A DNA stretch of 64,000 bases. It comes from Zingiber officinale (taxonomy: Eukaryota > Streptophyta > Magnoliopsida > Zingiberales > Zingiberaceae). The notes beneath the pieces were generated by a model that was not told the DNA's origin, ran no database searches, and saw nothing but the letters and a program-made list of their open reading frames with translations. Made by a program: the position numbers and the translations under genes. The DNA is taken from NCBI RefSeq assembly GCF_018446385.1, contig NC_055989.1, positions 132,645,004-132,709,003 of the forward strand, in the 5' to 3' direction. This document shows, in pieces, positions 21,860-34,025 of this stretch (position 1 is its first letter; each line of letters opens with the position of its first letter).

Positions 21860-23650
21860 TTGGTAATCGTCGCCGTCTACCTGCTCGCAAGCTTCTCTTA
21901 TTCAACTTGGCAACTTGGCATCCAATTTAATTAAGCTTCCGTGGAGGTCCTCGCTGCTAATATATTAATTTGAGGGGGTTTTGTGCACGAATAAATCTAT
22001 TAAATATTGCGGCGGGGAGAATTTTTATTATTATTTTTTTTACTTCCAACGCGCGCACACGTATTATATTCACAGGATCCGCTCCAAACGGATCGCGACC
22101 AGGTGTGTAAATAGTAGAAAAATTAGAATTAAATTGAAATATTTCATTTTGAAAATTCAAACCCAATTTATTTTACTTCTAGATGCTAAAATTAAAAAGA
22201 AATATAATTGAGCCGGTGGATGATGGTGCTGCAGGCGGCGATGTAGGCACGTCGAGATTGATCGTCTTGCTTTATGATATGATCCGATTCGACATCATCG
22301 AGGGATGTGATGGCTCGGTCAAAGTAATCACAACCTATTAATTTCGATCGATTGGATATAAGTCAGACCTGAACCAACTTACTTTTATAAGCACGACTTC
22401 TCAAGATCGATCTTTATTGAGAATATTTCTCAGGTGAGTCTTCTCGGAAGGTAGACTTCCAACTACCAAGTACCACAAGAATCTTTAAACAAAGGTCTGA
22501 CAAAGATTCAAGGAACTCAGTTTGATCTAACTCGGAAGGTAGAGTTTTAAATTAGGGTTGATCTAACTCGAATGTAAGAAGGCCAACTTAACCCGAACTC
22601 AGTTTGATCATATCCGAGCTTGACTTGACTTAGTTCATCTGGGCCGAACATGTTGACTTGCTCTACCGTATCATGATCCAACACACCTTTGACCTTTAGT
22701 AGTCAAAATGTTAGAAATAAACCAAGCTATGGACGAGTTGAACTTGGCTTAAGTTGACCTAACCTTTAGTGGATCGTGTTTAGCACTACCACGTAATTAA
22801 TTTATCCTTATTAATCTTATTTGTTTAATCCACGAACCACGTAAGTCGTGCTCCACATGTGAAATGCCGTAAAGCATGATCCGACCCATTTGACACTAAA
22901 AAAATTCTCAATGAACTCTGATTAGAATAAGTGATTTAAGGTAATCACCAACCTCTAATTATTGGAATGGGCTCTGTAATATTGAATTAATTAAGTAATA
23001 GTAGCTGAACTACTAAAGAGGGACCATTTAAATAAAAAAAAAATTAAACATATATATATTTAGTTCTTAAGAATATTGATTACAAAGCAAACCTAGATTT
23101 AAGCATTCGGTTTCATCAAATTAAACCAAACCAGACCAAACCTAAACTATAATTATGTAAAATCATGAGACCAAATCGGTCATCCATTAATCAGCATAAA
23201 CTTATATATAAAGGAGGAAAAAGAAAATAGAGTAATTATTAAATAGTCTAAACAAGCACGTAAGCAATTAATTCTCTCGTAATTCCAAGGAAACACGGCA
23301 AGTGCATTAAGTGCAGTGCAAGAAATGTCGAATAAGTTTAATTAGAGAATTATTATTATATGTACTTATTTTTCAACAAAGAATATATATATACATATTT
23401 GAAAGAAAGAAGAAAAAACTGCCTCGCACTCTTTTTCGTACCTAAATTTTCTTAGTCATTGTTGAAATTTCCTTTAAAAAAAGTCTAACGAAGACTATTG
23501 TTTTATATTTTTTTATGTAAATTTCAATCAAGAAAAGTGGAAATTAGGAAGCGAAGATTGAAAAGCAACGCACAATTGGTGGAATATATAATTAGGATTT
23601 AGGATAAAAAAATAATTATACTTAATTTATTTTTCTATTTTTTTTGTTCT
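21860..23650. other. Intergenic stretch with possible repeat remnants
   Basis: AT-rich. 22.22-22.72 kb has phrases such as CTCGGAAGGTAGA repeated twice, and ACCCGAACTCAGTTTGATC near AACTCAGTTTGATCTAACTCG, which look like an old LTR remnant of unknown family. The rest shows no recognised gene. Confidence 0.35.
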
Positions 23651-23716
23651 GCTCTTGAATTTCTACAGATTGTACGTTGACTTCCGGCCAACGCAGCGTC
23701 CTCCTCCGCCTCCACG

Positions 23717-24601
23717 TCACGTCTCGCCGGTTTTCTGCTTCGCGGCGACGGCGATGGAATTCTTGCAGTGCGCGATCGCCGCCTGGATCGCGCTCTGCAG
23801 CTCCTCCATCGTGCTGCTGTCCGACGTGGAGGCCGAGGAGATGGTCATCGAAGAGGCCGAGAGGAGGCCGCTGTTGGTCGGCGACGTCCTCATCGATGCC
23901 GGCGCCGACATCTGCCCCTTCCTCCGCCGCCACCACTCTCCCTGCGTCGCCGCCGCCGCAGCCGCCTTATGGTTCAGATTCGAGTGCCCCGAAAAGGAGC
24001 ACGGACGCCGTCGCAGGTCGTCGTCGCGGCGGCGCCGCTCTCTCTCCCCTGTCCTGAAGAAGAACAGAAGCTCCACCAGGCTCGCGTACTTCCGAAGCAA
24101 CCTGCTCACGTCGAGCCCCTTCCTTTTCCTCTTCGTTCTCGCAGTCGGTACTTCCTCCGCCGCCTCTTTCTCGTTCCGCTTCCTCAGCCTCGCGAGGCCG
24201 AAGAAGGACGCGAACACCGACGTCGGCTTCGTGGCTCTGCTCTCCTCCTTGGCGGGCTTGCTGGGGTCGAAGTAGTTGAGGACGCGGTCGCTGTCGGTGT
24301 GCCCGAGGGGATAGGTGAAGTTATCCAACGAGATGTCGGAGGCGCGCGGGGGACTACCGGGGTGGGAGAGAAGGTGGAGAGGGAGGAGCTGGCCATGGAG
24401 GAAGATATCATCGGCGGGGGCTAAGTCGAAAGCGGCAGAGGAGGCAGAGAGCGGCTTGGAGGCAGTGCCCGTGAGGGTGGCCGGCGAGCTGAGAGTTTGG
24501 AAGGAGATGGTGAAGGAGAAGTCGTGAGAGGGGGAGGCGGTGGCCGAGGATGGCGGTGGCGGTGGCGGTGGCGGTGGCGTAGCCTTATCTTCTATTTCCA
24601 T
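23717..24601 (-). CDS. BKI1-like membrane-associated kinase regulator
   Basis: A single exon of 294 residues. The N-terminus is Pro-rich, followed by SHDFSFTISF, the conserved entry motif of BKI1/MAKR proteins. A basic cluster (residues about 139-165, with RTKRKRKGLDVSRLLRKYASL) should bind the inner face of the plasma membrane. The C-terminus carries SMRTSPTNSGLL and STMEELQSAIQAAIAHCKNS, the receptor-kinase-binding tail known from BKI1. BKI1 holds the brassinosteroid receptor BRI1 inactive and leaves the membrane after tyrosine phosphorylation; the Tyr in LLRKYASL lies where that control site would be. Whether this copy targets BRI1 or another receptor kinase is inference. A TATA lies 43 bases upstream. 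Confidence 0.85.
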   Translation of the reverse strand: MEIEDKATPPPPPPPPPSSATASPSHDFSFTISFQTLSSPATLTGTASKPLSASSAAFDLAPADDIFLHGQLLPLHLLSHPGSPPRASDISLDNFTYPLGHTDSDRVLNYFDPSKPAKEESRATKPTSVFASFFGLARLRKRNEKEAAEEVPTARTKRKRKGLDVSRLLRKYASLVELLFFFRTGERERRRRDDDLRRRPCSFSGHSNLNHKAAAAAATQGEWWRRRKGQMSAPASMRTSPTNSGLLSASSMTISSASTSDSSTMEELQSAIQAAIAHCKNSIAVAAKQKTGET

Positions 24602-24643
24602 GGATCAGAATGATGCGTGTTAAAGCATTCAGGTTTGGAGCAG

Positions 24644-24650
24644 ATATATA
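24644..24650 (-). promoter_or_regulatory. TATA box of the BKI1-like gene
   Basis: The minus strand reads TGTATATATCTG, 43-49 bases before the ATG at 24601. It is the only TATA-like motif in that proximal flank. Confidence 0.5.
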
Positions 24651-25019
24651 CATACACATTTAATTTCACTATAAACATTAAGTGATTAGTCAGTTAGGCC
24701 AAATATTTCAAGGATAACTTTAATTTCAGAAGCAGTAATGAAACTCGACAAAAATGGCTCAAAATATCCTTATATAATTATATTATCCTATCGTTTGACA
24801 GTGTATAAATTAGCAAGTAACACATTTTCATTTATTCTAATGACTTTATATATTTTGATTTTACTCGTTGTGTAATAATCTTTTTCAAATAATATTTAAA
24901 CAAGCAAAATAAATAATATATACTCTATGACAATCACTATATTCAAAAGATGATATGACAGTCAAAATCAACCTAATATGACAGTCAAAGCCAATGAAAG
25001 ATAACATCTCCCTATCTAG
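24651..25019. other. AT-rich intergenic stretch
   Basis: Distal promoter side of the BKI1-like gene. No gene or repeat family recognised. Confidence 0.4.
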
Positions 25020-25022
25020 CTT

Positions 25023-26420
25023 TGATTGACGGCCCAATGATAGGGCTCGTTGGATAGGCCTGGTCGGATTCTGAGCTGTGCGGAAAAAAGACTGATTGTC
25101 CCTTAAGTCGGTCGAACATAAGATTTTCAGTGTTTCACCTTTGAACTAAAGAAACAGGGTGCTTGGTCACTCAATAGCTGATCAAATTTAAGGATGGTCG
25201 CCTTTACATGCCGACCGAAATAACTGATCTACCATCAAAAGGGAGGGTTGAACTCATTACTATGTAGAAGCCTCTCTACAAATGTCTGTCGATCTGATCA
25301 TCGGCCAGCTCTATGGGTATCTATTCAATAGTAGAACTAACCGGGTTTATATAACTCCATACTCATCTCTTCTATGTATAAGTAGGATAGCTTTATAAAT
25401 CTAGACGGATGGCTAGGTGCATTTTATCTACAAGTTATTATACTATCGGCCAAACAAAAGGTCGTTCGGGCCTAAGACACTTTGGCTCAAGATATTGACC
25501 GGATCTCTCAAAACATAACATTTCTCCAGAGTCTCGATGTACACCTGGCCAAACAAAATACCGACCAGGCCTAAGGTGCGTAGCTTCATATTGCGGATTA
25601 GATGGATTTCTAATACGCATAAGTTATTATATTGATTTTTAAACAAACTCTCAATGTGTCAAGGGCATCATAGTATTTCTCAAGCGGATTCATAACATAA
25701 CCAGGGCATTATATTATTCTTCCAACGAATATCTCAAAATTGTACAAAATATAACCGAGCGACTTAATACTGAGACAAACATAAAGGCAATCGACCTTAC
25801 TGGTCGACCAAGATATATACAATACAGTACATGACAGAGTAGATTATACAGAATATAATCGAGCAACTCAATAGAGACGGTCGACCTTAGGGATCGACCG
25901 ACCTTAGAGACCTGCCAAGATATACTCAGCAGACAATATCCTGACTACTTGTCAGGATAACAAATATGTATCAGAGAATATTTTTCTTGAAACTTGACCT
26001 TCACGTCTCTTATCAGCAGACCATTTATAACAACATATTCTTTTATCAACCTCAATAATAATAGAAGTTATAAACGACAAAAGAGATATATATGTAAGAG
26101 AAAGATTTCTCGTAGGATTATTGCACATCACCTAGGTTATACTTTTTTTTTTACTTAACAAACTCTGACATACTTTGATATCTTATGATTGCGGAGGTTA
26201 TGTGAGGTGGTATATAAGTGGGAAGTCCTCTCCATGAGTTCTCTAAACATCTGTAACTTTACTCTCATGTGCACATTCTTACTGTTTTTCATCCACCCGC
26301 CTGGATTTGCATTGACTTGAGCGTCGGAGGGCTTTCGCTAGGGTCTTCCCTTGGTTTCTGGACGTTGACATTTTGTTGGCTCATCTCCGTGTGCGCAAGA
26401 GCATAAAGAGGTTTTTCCAT
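25023..26420 (+). repeat. Old gypsy LTR fragment, Tat-like
   Basis: It starts TGATTGACGGCCC and contains a plus-strand TATATAAGTGGG near 26.21 kb followed by TTGACTTGAGCGTCGGAGGG. That phrase is the plus-strand form of CCCTCCGACGCTCAAGTCAG in the Tat LTRs at 47.2 and 58.1 kb. Repeated GGTCGACC motifs lie near 25.8-25.9 kb. No coding part is seen. The ends are estimates and the copy is heavily diverged. Confidence 0.45.
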
Positions 26421-28088
26421 GGAGTAAAATGTCTTCTACCAGTCAACCGTTAGTCCATCGTGTTCAACGTGTTATCTCTATAATTTTCAGACATGATCCA
26501 TCACGATCAACCGTGTTGAAGCTAACATGTAGCATCTATAACATGTCAACTAATTGCTAGCTTCTAGCTTATATACGTCATAGAAATTAACCAGTAGTTT
26601 CTTCAATAACGTTGAATCTCAAGTATTTTGGGATAAAATAATAGGAGAGAAGCTCATTTAATTTTTATTTTTTGAAAAAAAGATATTAATACCATGGTTC
26701 TCTTAGTTTAGAGTATCCTTTTGATTTTCATCAGCAATTGATCACACACAATTAAAATTATAAATATTTTTTAAAAGATGGAGTTAACTTTTATATGCAT
26801 TTATTTTCTATTTACCCCTCCTACGAATTACTGTGGCATTGTATTTTAAAATCAAGATATTGTGGTACTCATTTTTAAAAATAAACGCCAAAGTGATACT
26901 TATTTTAGGATTTATACAATATTAAAGTGGTATTGATTTTAAAAATGTAATATAGTTGTGATCTTCTTTAAAATGCAACACTATACTTGCTTGACCATAG
27001 GGGCAAAATGAAAAACAAATAAGCTCTTTAAAAAAAAAAATCTAAAAGTTAAGTCGATCACAAGTCCTACAAATAGAGGCGATGCAGTGACCCTCCCCAC
27101 AGTCTTCCTCATGATTTGACTCACAGATCTGTGACGACACCTCCATGCACGAACCTTTCTTCTGCCCTTGAACACGCTTGTGCAACCGAATGTGAAGAAA
27201 AAAAGAACAAAAGAAAAACAGAGGAGAATCCATGGCAGTCAGATACAGAGAAGGGGGCCCCTGCAGCATGGAGACGTGCCAACCTACTTTTGTTTTGCTC
27301 CACAGGGACGCGATGAGTGCAATGATAGGAGCAGAGGGAGGTGGTCCTGCGAGGAAGAAGACGCCCCATTCTCACATGGAAACAAGCTGCCCGGCCAAAT
27401 AGAGTTGGGGTGCATCTATCACCCACATACCTTTAGGCGAGCAGAGGCATGGCGCCACCATTTGTCTTGGCAGGGAAAGAACCGAAAATGACTGCCAATT
27501 ATCGATCGAGCATAAACCCACTACGTACGTACATGAGTTAGCTAGGAGGTTTATTTATATGTGAGAGCTTGACGAACACAATGAAGAAATATTATTCTGC
27601 AAACAGTTCGTTAGGAGGTTTGAGAATGACAACGTGTTTCGGAATCAGTCATGCTCCACGAGCAACGAACACACTGAGCTGTAACACCCAATTAAATTCT
27701 ACAACAGCTGTAGCAGTGATCTCCCTAAAGCTTTAATGGTGGGCACGGACGCGTGGTCCCTTGGACAGTTGAATGCTCAATGCGAGTTCAACATCAATCA
27801 GATGGAAGAGGAGAAAAGCCTTTAGCTTTCTTCTTCCTTCTCTTTCGATTCTCAGAGGGGCTTGGAATTGAAAGGAGATAGACAAGGAAACTCTGGTGGA
27901 ACATGCACATCCAGTGAAGTGATGGATGAGCTGTTCTGTTGTGTGTCACTGGTCCCTTCGACTTCCTTCATGATCAAATCTGTAATCATGATGTCTAATC
28001 TTGGTGAAGAACAAAGAACCGCACAGTCAAAACTTACTTAATCTTCATCCTAAATGATTGATTCCACTGTCAAATTGCCTTTATCTAT
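26421..28088. other. Intergenic stretch
   Basis: AT-rich DNA with no recognised gene. Frames at 27.1-27.5 kb on both strands lack codon or family character. 27.7-28.05 kb is the promoter side of the small gene at 28144. Confidence 0.35.
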
Positions 28089-28095
28089 TATAAAG
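28089..28095 (+). promoter_or_regulatory. TATA box of the small gene at 28144
   Basis: TATAAAG, 49 bases before the ATG at 28144. Its position argues that the in-frame ATG at 28054, which lies upstream of it, is not the start. Confidence 0.5.
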
Positions 28096-28143
28096 AGGCA
28101 CACAGCACAAGCCTTCACTTGTTGCTCCTACTCATCTGCAAGA

Positions 28144-28515
28144 ATGCCACTCTTTCCTCTGTTTTCTTGTGCCAAGTGCCGCGGCTGCTGCCTCCGGACG
28201 CTCTCTCCTTTTGGCTCCGGTGACGAGAGTGTTTACCGCGAACTAGACCGCGAAAATGCTCGAAACCGAGCGACGGATCAGGGGGAGTCTGAACCTAAAG
28301 AGCACTCAGTAGTCTTTTCAGAGGAATACCATGAGAGCGGCGAAGAGTCGGTACTGAAGCAATTTGGAAGGTGCCAAGGCCAAGGGTGGCCTTTCGGTTT
28401 GCGCCGCAGTGCAGTGAATGTTCCACCACTGCTAACCTCCCCTGCAGATTCTTGGTTGTGGCATAAGAAAAACCTTGTCACTAGGAGCTCAATCAGCACT
28501 GATAGAAACAAGTAG
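28144..28515 (+). CDS. Small unrecognised protein, 123 residues
   Basis: Single open frame. The N-terminus is hydrophobic and Cys-rich (MPLFPLFSCAKCRGCCLRTL), with two CxxC-like pairs that could bind metal or carry lipid. An acidic middle (VVFSEEYHESGEESVLKQFG) is followed by GWPFGLRRSAVNVPP and a C-terminal SPADSWLWHKKNL. The regular alternation of charged and hydrophobic blocks and the matching TATA make it look like a real gene. I do not recognise the family and give no function. The alternative is a chance frame in an otherwise unique region. Confidence 0.5.
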   Translation: MPLFPLFSCAKCRGCCLRTLSPFGSGDESVYRELDRENARNRATDQGESEPKEHSVVFSEEYHESGEESVLKQFGRCQGQGWPFGLRRSAVNVPPLLTSPADSWLWHKKNLVTRSSISTDRNK

Positions 28516-28529
28516 AAAAACAAATTTCA

Positions 28530-30320
28530 TTCTCTATATGGTATCTGTATCTATGAAGACCAATTTCAAGTGCTTCCTCTCAAATCTTGTCTTTGTAGGT
28601 TGATTCAATATGCGATACAAAGCGCTTGTCCGATAACTTAAGCCTACCTAGTCGATCGATGATAAGTGCTTGTTCAATAACATCTCTGTTCAGATGAATG
28701 ATCAGTGTAAACCATTGGCATATAGTTAACATGGCATTAGTGTAAAGCTAATCACATGCCATTGTCATAATGCATGACATAATTGAGTAGATGTCATCAT
28801 TAACCCCAATTGGCATTATAATTATGGAATTTGTAGTGGACCTCTTTTAGTGTGAATTGGACTGAAAGGGATGGCAAAAGGATGCCTTGTGAATGAATAT
28901 GCCTACAATCTACATGGCAAGGGAAATTGAAGTTCTTTACAAAAACCAAATTTGGTTTTTAGAAAAAATAGAATAGAATTTCAACAACTCAAAATTTGAT
29001 TGGAATTTTGTGAAGAAATTTCCTAGAATAATGATAAGAAAGGATAGTAGGATGGTTTCAAATAAAATAAAAGGATAAAATCTCCAATTATCTGTTTGTT
29101 TGTAAATAATAAATAAAATAAATGAACAAGTTTGATGACAATTCCTGGGCCGAAATGGGGGTGCGCAGTTCTCTCATGGGCCAATATTGGGTGGTTGTAT
29201 GACCCAATTAAGGTTAGATTTGGCGTCCGACTACATTTGGGGGTTTTTGAGGCCTTTCTCTTCTAATAAATAGAAGAAACAAAACAAAAAAGTATTTAAA
29301 TTTAGAATATAAAATATACCTGTCAATGACACATTATATATCATTATTATTAAATAGAAGACACTTGATTTCTTTTTTTTTTAAAGAAATATTATGATAA
29401 ATATTTAAAAAGGACAATAATGAACTAATTCTGAGTTATCTTCTATTCTCTTGAAGATACAAAAGATAGAAAAATATACATGATATTATTTTTTATTTAC
29501 ATTTTCATCTTTTATTTTTTCATAAACTGTTAGATCATTTGATGACATAAAATTATTATTATTTTTTAAAAAAATATATCGATAAAAATAATATACTTTA
29601 TAAATAATTTAATATATATTGTGTAGTTAGATCACATTATGTCTAATATTGTCAATTTTAAACTAAACATGGAGTTTAATTCCATATTTTATGAAAGGAA
29701 TCCATATTTGAAATAAAACAATATTTGCTTCAGATAAAGAGAAGCAAATCATTGGTTAACCAATCAAACAAAACTCATAGATGCAAGCCTTCAAAAGCAA
29801 GAAAACATTAGATATGGAAGGAAGGAAAAGGCACATACATTCACATGGCTTTTGGGCCACAACATTTTTAAGGGTCCTTTTCATTTGATGATCAAATATC
29901 AAATGAAATGAAACCCTTTGATTTTAAAGTCCTTTTTCATGGTGATGATCAAATGAATTATTATTACTTTTTAAAAAAAGAAAGAAAAAAGCTTACTTGG
30001 AAGCTTCATTTAATCAACTAAGGGTTCTTGGACATGTGCTATGTGCCCCCTTTACAAGAACCATGTTAGCAAGTTCATTGTGTTAAAATTATTAACTTTG
30101 GATTATAGATAGATTTATATTGGCAATCTTTTACACAATTGATATCAACGATTACGAAAAACAAAAGGGAATTACAAGACAAAATTAGCAATATTTAAGC
30201 AGCTTCTACACACTTTAAATTAACATTCTGCCTGTCCGAAACTGTGAAGCTAAAAAATTGAGAGGTGGCAGCGTCATTGACTACATATAGACTTTGCTCC
30301 ACTCTACAAAACAAACAGCA
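28530..30320. other. AT-rich intergenic stretch
   Basis: Several runs of A/T, no gene recognised. 28.6-28.9 kb and 29.86-29.96 kb have short direct repeats (for example TGATGATCAAATGAA near AATATCAAATGAAATG) but no clear element. Confidence 0.4.
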
Positions 30321-30324
30321 TTAG

Positions 30325-31028
30325 TGTCGGGTCAGGGAAGGGGTCTCCGGCGTTAATCCTCTTACGCTCAAGTCAGTCATCGGAAAATGTGAAGAAGTAG
30401 AGCAACAGTAACAGTGGAATTCAATAATAATGAGCGTACCTCCGTCGATAAATGATCCCCTTTTATATAGAGTCCTGGTGGACAGCGTGTATGTTTCTCG
30501 AGGCATGAACACGTTCTCCCATATGTCCCATGAAAGGGCCTTATCAGGAAAGTACCTCTGACACCATACTTTAGCAGGACATGTATATCCCTGACACGAC
30601 AGTAGAAGTTTCGACCGTACAATCGGCCTGTTGACCATGCCTCGTGTCAGCGGCACTATCTCCCAAAAAAATGTCGAGAGATACTACATTGGTCCCGTTG
30701 GTTGGCCGAGCGAGGTAGTCCCTCGGCCAGGACTCTGGTTCCTCTATAGCTAGGTCCCGTTGCTTGGCCGAGCGAGGAAACCGCTCGGCCGAGACTCTAC
30801 TATGGCCTTGGCCAGGTCCCATACGACGTTCTGTCATTCCGTATCGAGCGTTAGCTGTGTTGTGTATCATCCCGAGCCTGAGTGGAGATCAGCTCAGACC
30901 CGTCTCCTACCAATCGAGGCCTGGCCACCTAACCGACCATTGCAATGGTCTTTCGTTCAAACCTTTGACATCCGAGTGTTGACCACCTTTTGATTTTGAC
31001 CTCTACCCTGACCGTTAACCTCATGTCA
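30325..31028 (-). repeat. Gypsy LTR fragment, Tat-like
   Basis: The plus strand begins TGTCGGGTCAGGGAAGGGGT and has TCTCCGGCGTTAATCC...ACGCTCAAGTCAGTCATCGG, alignable by eye with the Tat LTR phrase CCGGCGACGGCC...ACGCTCAAGTCAGGCGAGG. GGCCGAGCGAGG occurs twice at 30.70-30.78 kb. There is no internal region and the ends are uncertain. Confidence 0.45.
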
Positions 31029-31029
31029 G

Positions 31030-32035
31030 ATAGACTTCCCTCCATTCACTAGGAATTGTCAACTTTAACTATTTTGCAAATCTAAAGTAAAGCATTATGT
31101 CAATAGATTGATCTAGTGATATCTAGATGCTCATTCCTAATCACTCTTTAATATGCAACTGGAGTGAGCTAGCTTTGATATTGCTAATTTTGTTGTAATA
31201 ATATATATATTTTTGTATGTGTTTTACGTTTGGGCAAGCTATCAGTACAAGATCACTTCTTGGCATTTAATAAACTTGTCGTCCAATTAATTAATAACTT
31301 TAGTTAGGCCCTATGTGCTCCAAAACCAACAAGACATGCCATCCAACTTAATGTACATTTTTGTTTTGTTGTCATAGTCTAAACTATGATAGATGTTGAA
31401 GTTTGTTAGTCATTCAAATTAGCTCGAACTCAGCTAAAGGGTGATCGAACGAGAGCAATTCAATAATATACTTGTGGATTCAATTTTCATAGGCTACCTC
31501 AAAAGTGCATCCACTCTCCAAATGGCTTTGAAATTGAAGAATTGCCGAGATTATTTCTCATTCCAAACTATAAACCATCTCAAAGCGCTATGATCAATAG
31601 GAAATTATATCATACTACCAAGAAAAAGTTATCACAATAAAACATCAAAGATATCTTGAGAAAAAAGCTATGCATCCCCCATTATTAATTCTATCTCACA
31701 AGATAAATTGGCAGAAAGATGATAGGACACTGAGGCAAATATATTAAGCTAGCATGCACAATTTGTCCTCATATAAGCATCCAACAACCACATGCCAATG
31801 TCATTGTATCCCATCAATATTAATATTTAATTATCAATGGTAAAATATTGTTTTATTCCCCTTTCTAATTCGCTTTTTATTAAGCCCTAGCTTGTGGTCC
31901 AGCCTCTCTACCCTTATCTTCTACCCTAATCTTCCCATGGTCACACTCACATCAACTAGAGCTGGCCCTCCTTTTCCACTTTCATAGAAAGCTAAAAAAG
32001 AATTCCATTGACAAGACTTTATCAAATTGACTAGT
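31030..32035. other. AT-rich intergenic stretch
   Basis: No gene, repeat or RNA gene recognised. Confidence 0.4.
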
Positions 32036-32130
32036 TCAATGGGCTAAATGGTAACGAGGTAGCCCCGGACTATAGTGCGATGAGACAGACTCTCTAGAAT
32101 TGGAATCTCCACCTGGATTACAAAGGGAAA
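32036..32130 (+). repeat. Possible tRNA-derived SINE head
   Basis: GGGCTAAATGGTAACGAGG resembles a pol III A box and AGAATTGGAATCTCC, about 45 bases on, a weak B box. An A-rich stretch follows. No target duplication was found, so this is tentative. Confidence 0.3.
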
Positions 32131-32372
32131 AAAATGATAACAAGTTATTAAATTGAATCATAAACAAAAGGAGAAAAGAATTGAAGATTAATTCAAATGA
32201 AAAGAAAAAAGTGTGAGTAAAGGGAAAATGTTTCACACTTTCAGCCTAATGTTCTTCCATAGAGGGTCAGTAGAATTATGTTCGTTTGATTTGAAAGTTT
32301 GTCGGTTTCTATTGGATTTGAAAATTTATCTAGATATACGGTGTCCCACCCCTAGCCTAGCTAGTTTTTCTC

Positions 32373-32379
32373 TATATAA
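32373..32379 (+). promoter_or_regulatory. TATA box of the MIZ1-like gene
   Basis: TCTATATAACCC, about 72 bases before the ATG at 32451, a normal distance for a 40-base 5' UTR. Confidence 0.5.
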
Positions 32380-32450
32380 CCCAGTGAGTTTGATTCCCGT
32401 GGAGAAAAATTAAACTAATCTATTAGTGATCTCAACTTACAGCGAAACAA

Positions 32451-33164
32451 ATGCCGCCGATGGTGGAGTCCCCGGCCGGAATGGTGTCTTTGCTCCGGCG
32501 AGCTTTCGAAGACCGTCAGTCCAGCAAGGCGTCCGCGGCCGGAAGGGGCGGGGGCAGCGGGGGAGTGTTCAAGATGTTCAAGCTGATACCGATGCTGGGT
32601 TCCGGTTGCAAGATGGTGAAGCTGCTGGCGGCGCGGCCGAGCAAGCAGGCGATGCTGGCCGACAAGGCCATCGCCGTGACCCTGTTTGGCCCCCGACGTG
32701 GCCGCATCAGCTTGGCCATTCAGGAGGACCCCCGGTCGCCGCCCTTCTTTCTCATCGAGCTGCCGGTGTCCACGTGGGTGCTCCAGCGAGAGATGGAGTC
32801 CGGGCTGGTGAAGCTGGCGCTGGAGAGCGAGACGCGGACGCCGCGGCGGAAGGTGGCCGAGGAGTACGTCTGGGCTGTCTACTGCAACGGCCGCAAGGCC
32901 GGCTACGCCATCCGCCGAAAAGAGGCCTCCGATGAAGACCGCCGCGTGATGGGGCTGCTGCGGGGGGTGTCCATGGGCGCCGGCGTCCTGCCGGGATTCT
33001 TCACCGAGAAGGACGCGGCGGCGGACGGCGAGCTGACGTACATGAGAGCAAGGTTCGAGCGGGTCGTGGGGTCCAAGGACTCCGAGTCCTTCTACATGAT
33101 CAACCCCGACGACAGCACCGGCGCCGGCGGCGAGCTCAGCATCTTCCTCGTCAGGTTGAAGTAA
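32451..33164 (+). CDS. MIZU-KUSSEI1-like protein (DUF617)
   Basis: A single exon of 237 residues, the usual length. The DUF617 domain fills about residues 75-237: VTLFGPRRGRISLAIQEDPR, FFLIELPVSTWVLQREM, ESGLVKLALESE, WAVYCNGRKAGYAIRR, VSMGAGVLPG, ELTYMRARFERVVGSKDSES and a final LSIFLVRLK. The variable N-terminus has a Gly-rich linker. MIZ1 itself is needed for root hydrotropism and acts at the endoplasmic reticulum surface; most paralogs are uncharacterised, so only the family is certain. The gene is strongly GC-rich compared with its flanks, as is common for single-exon monocot genes. The start is the first ATG after the TATA. Confidence 0.9.
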   Translation: MPPMVESPAGMVSLLRRAFEDRQSSKASAAGRGGGSGGVFKMFKLIPMLGSGCKMVKLLAARPSKQAMLADKAIAVTLFGPRRGRISLAIQEDPRSPPFFLIELPVSTWVLQREMESGLVKLALESETRTPRRKVAEEYVWAVYCNGRKAGYAIRRKEASDEDRRVMGLLRGVSMGAGVLPGFFTEKDAAADGELTYMRARFERVVGSKDSESFYMINPDDSTGAGGELSIFLVRLK

Positions 33165-33199
33165 TAGTCCTGTAATACCAAACCTATTAAACACGAATT

Positions 33200-34025
33200 A
33201 ATAAACAATTAAACCTTCTTAATTTTTGAGCTCCACATATGAAGTAATGATATTATTGTCGGTACGATTGTAAATAATCAATAATACTTCTTAATCTACC
33301 TTATTTTACAAATATACATGATAAAATACATGTGGTAATGTAATTAATACGTACATTATTTCTCATGAGAGGATTTTTCAGCATTTACATCTAGTCATGC
33401 TTTGTATCTAATGCATATGATGCGCCTGTAGTAGTTGCTCCATAATTAAATGAATTATTTCATATTAATTATAATTAACTTAATTATATATGTAGTGAGC
33501 AAAATAATAATAAACTTGATGCACAAACGTAGACGAAGCTAGAGTTGCTAATTATCGGAGATAGTATTCATTGATTTACAAATTGCATATGAAAATGGCT
33601 CTATAATTAAGCAATGAGAGATCAATGAATGGGCAAAGATTCAAAGAACTAAAAGTGATAAAGTCAAAAAGTGAGATATTGGAAAAGGTACGGCCTTTTC
33701 CGATATGGAGAAAAGCTTTGCTAGTGATCAATGGTCAACCTTCATACCCAAAACAATTGTAATGCATTGGGTACATCGACGTACCTGTATTGTTGGATGA
33801 GGCACTCACAAGCTCACCATGCTTAAACGTCGTTGTTGCTTTCATTTTATATATTTCGCCCAATTGATGTTTCTTCCATGCACCTAAAGGTACTGCCTTT
33901 ATGGATGATGCTCATGTGGAGGCTGCTCCACAGTGCTCACCAGGCACTGGGATAAGACTTGACAACCTCTAAAGGGCAAAGACATGGCCCGTGATTTGCC
34001 ACCACGCTGTTGTTTCTCCTTCGTG
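33200..34025. other. AT-rich intergenic stretch
   Basis: 3' flank of the MIZ1-like gene. No gene recognised. A frame at about 33.88-33.97 kb (+) has a protein-like look but no start, family or splice support. Confidence 0.35.

Noticed and set aside
23655-24424. Long plus-strand frames over the BKI1-like gene
   Set aside because: GC-rich shadow frames of the minus-strand gene. Only the minus frame shows family motifs.
27116-27491. Frames at 27.1-27.5 kb on both strands
   Set aside because: Mutually overlapping, no conserved motif, no TATA or splice signals; likely chance.
28090-28143. ATG at 28054 as start of the small gene
   Set aside because: It lies upstream of the TATA box, so the ATG at 28144 is preferred.
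32415-33194. 259-codon minus-strand frame over the MIZ1-like gene
   Set aside because: Antisense shadow of a GC-rich gene; no domain.
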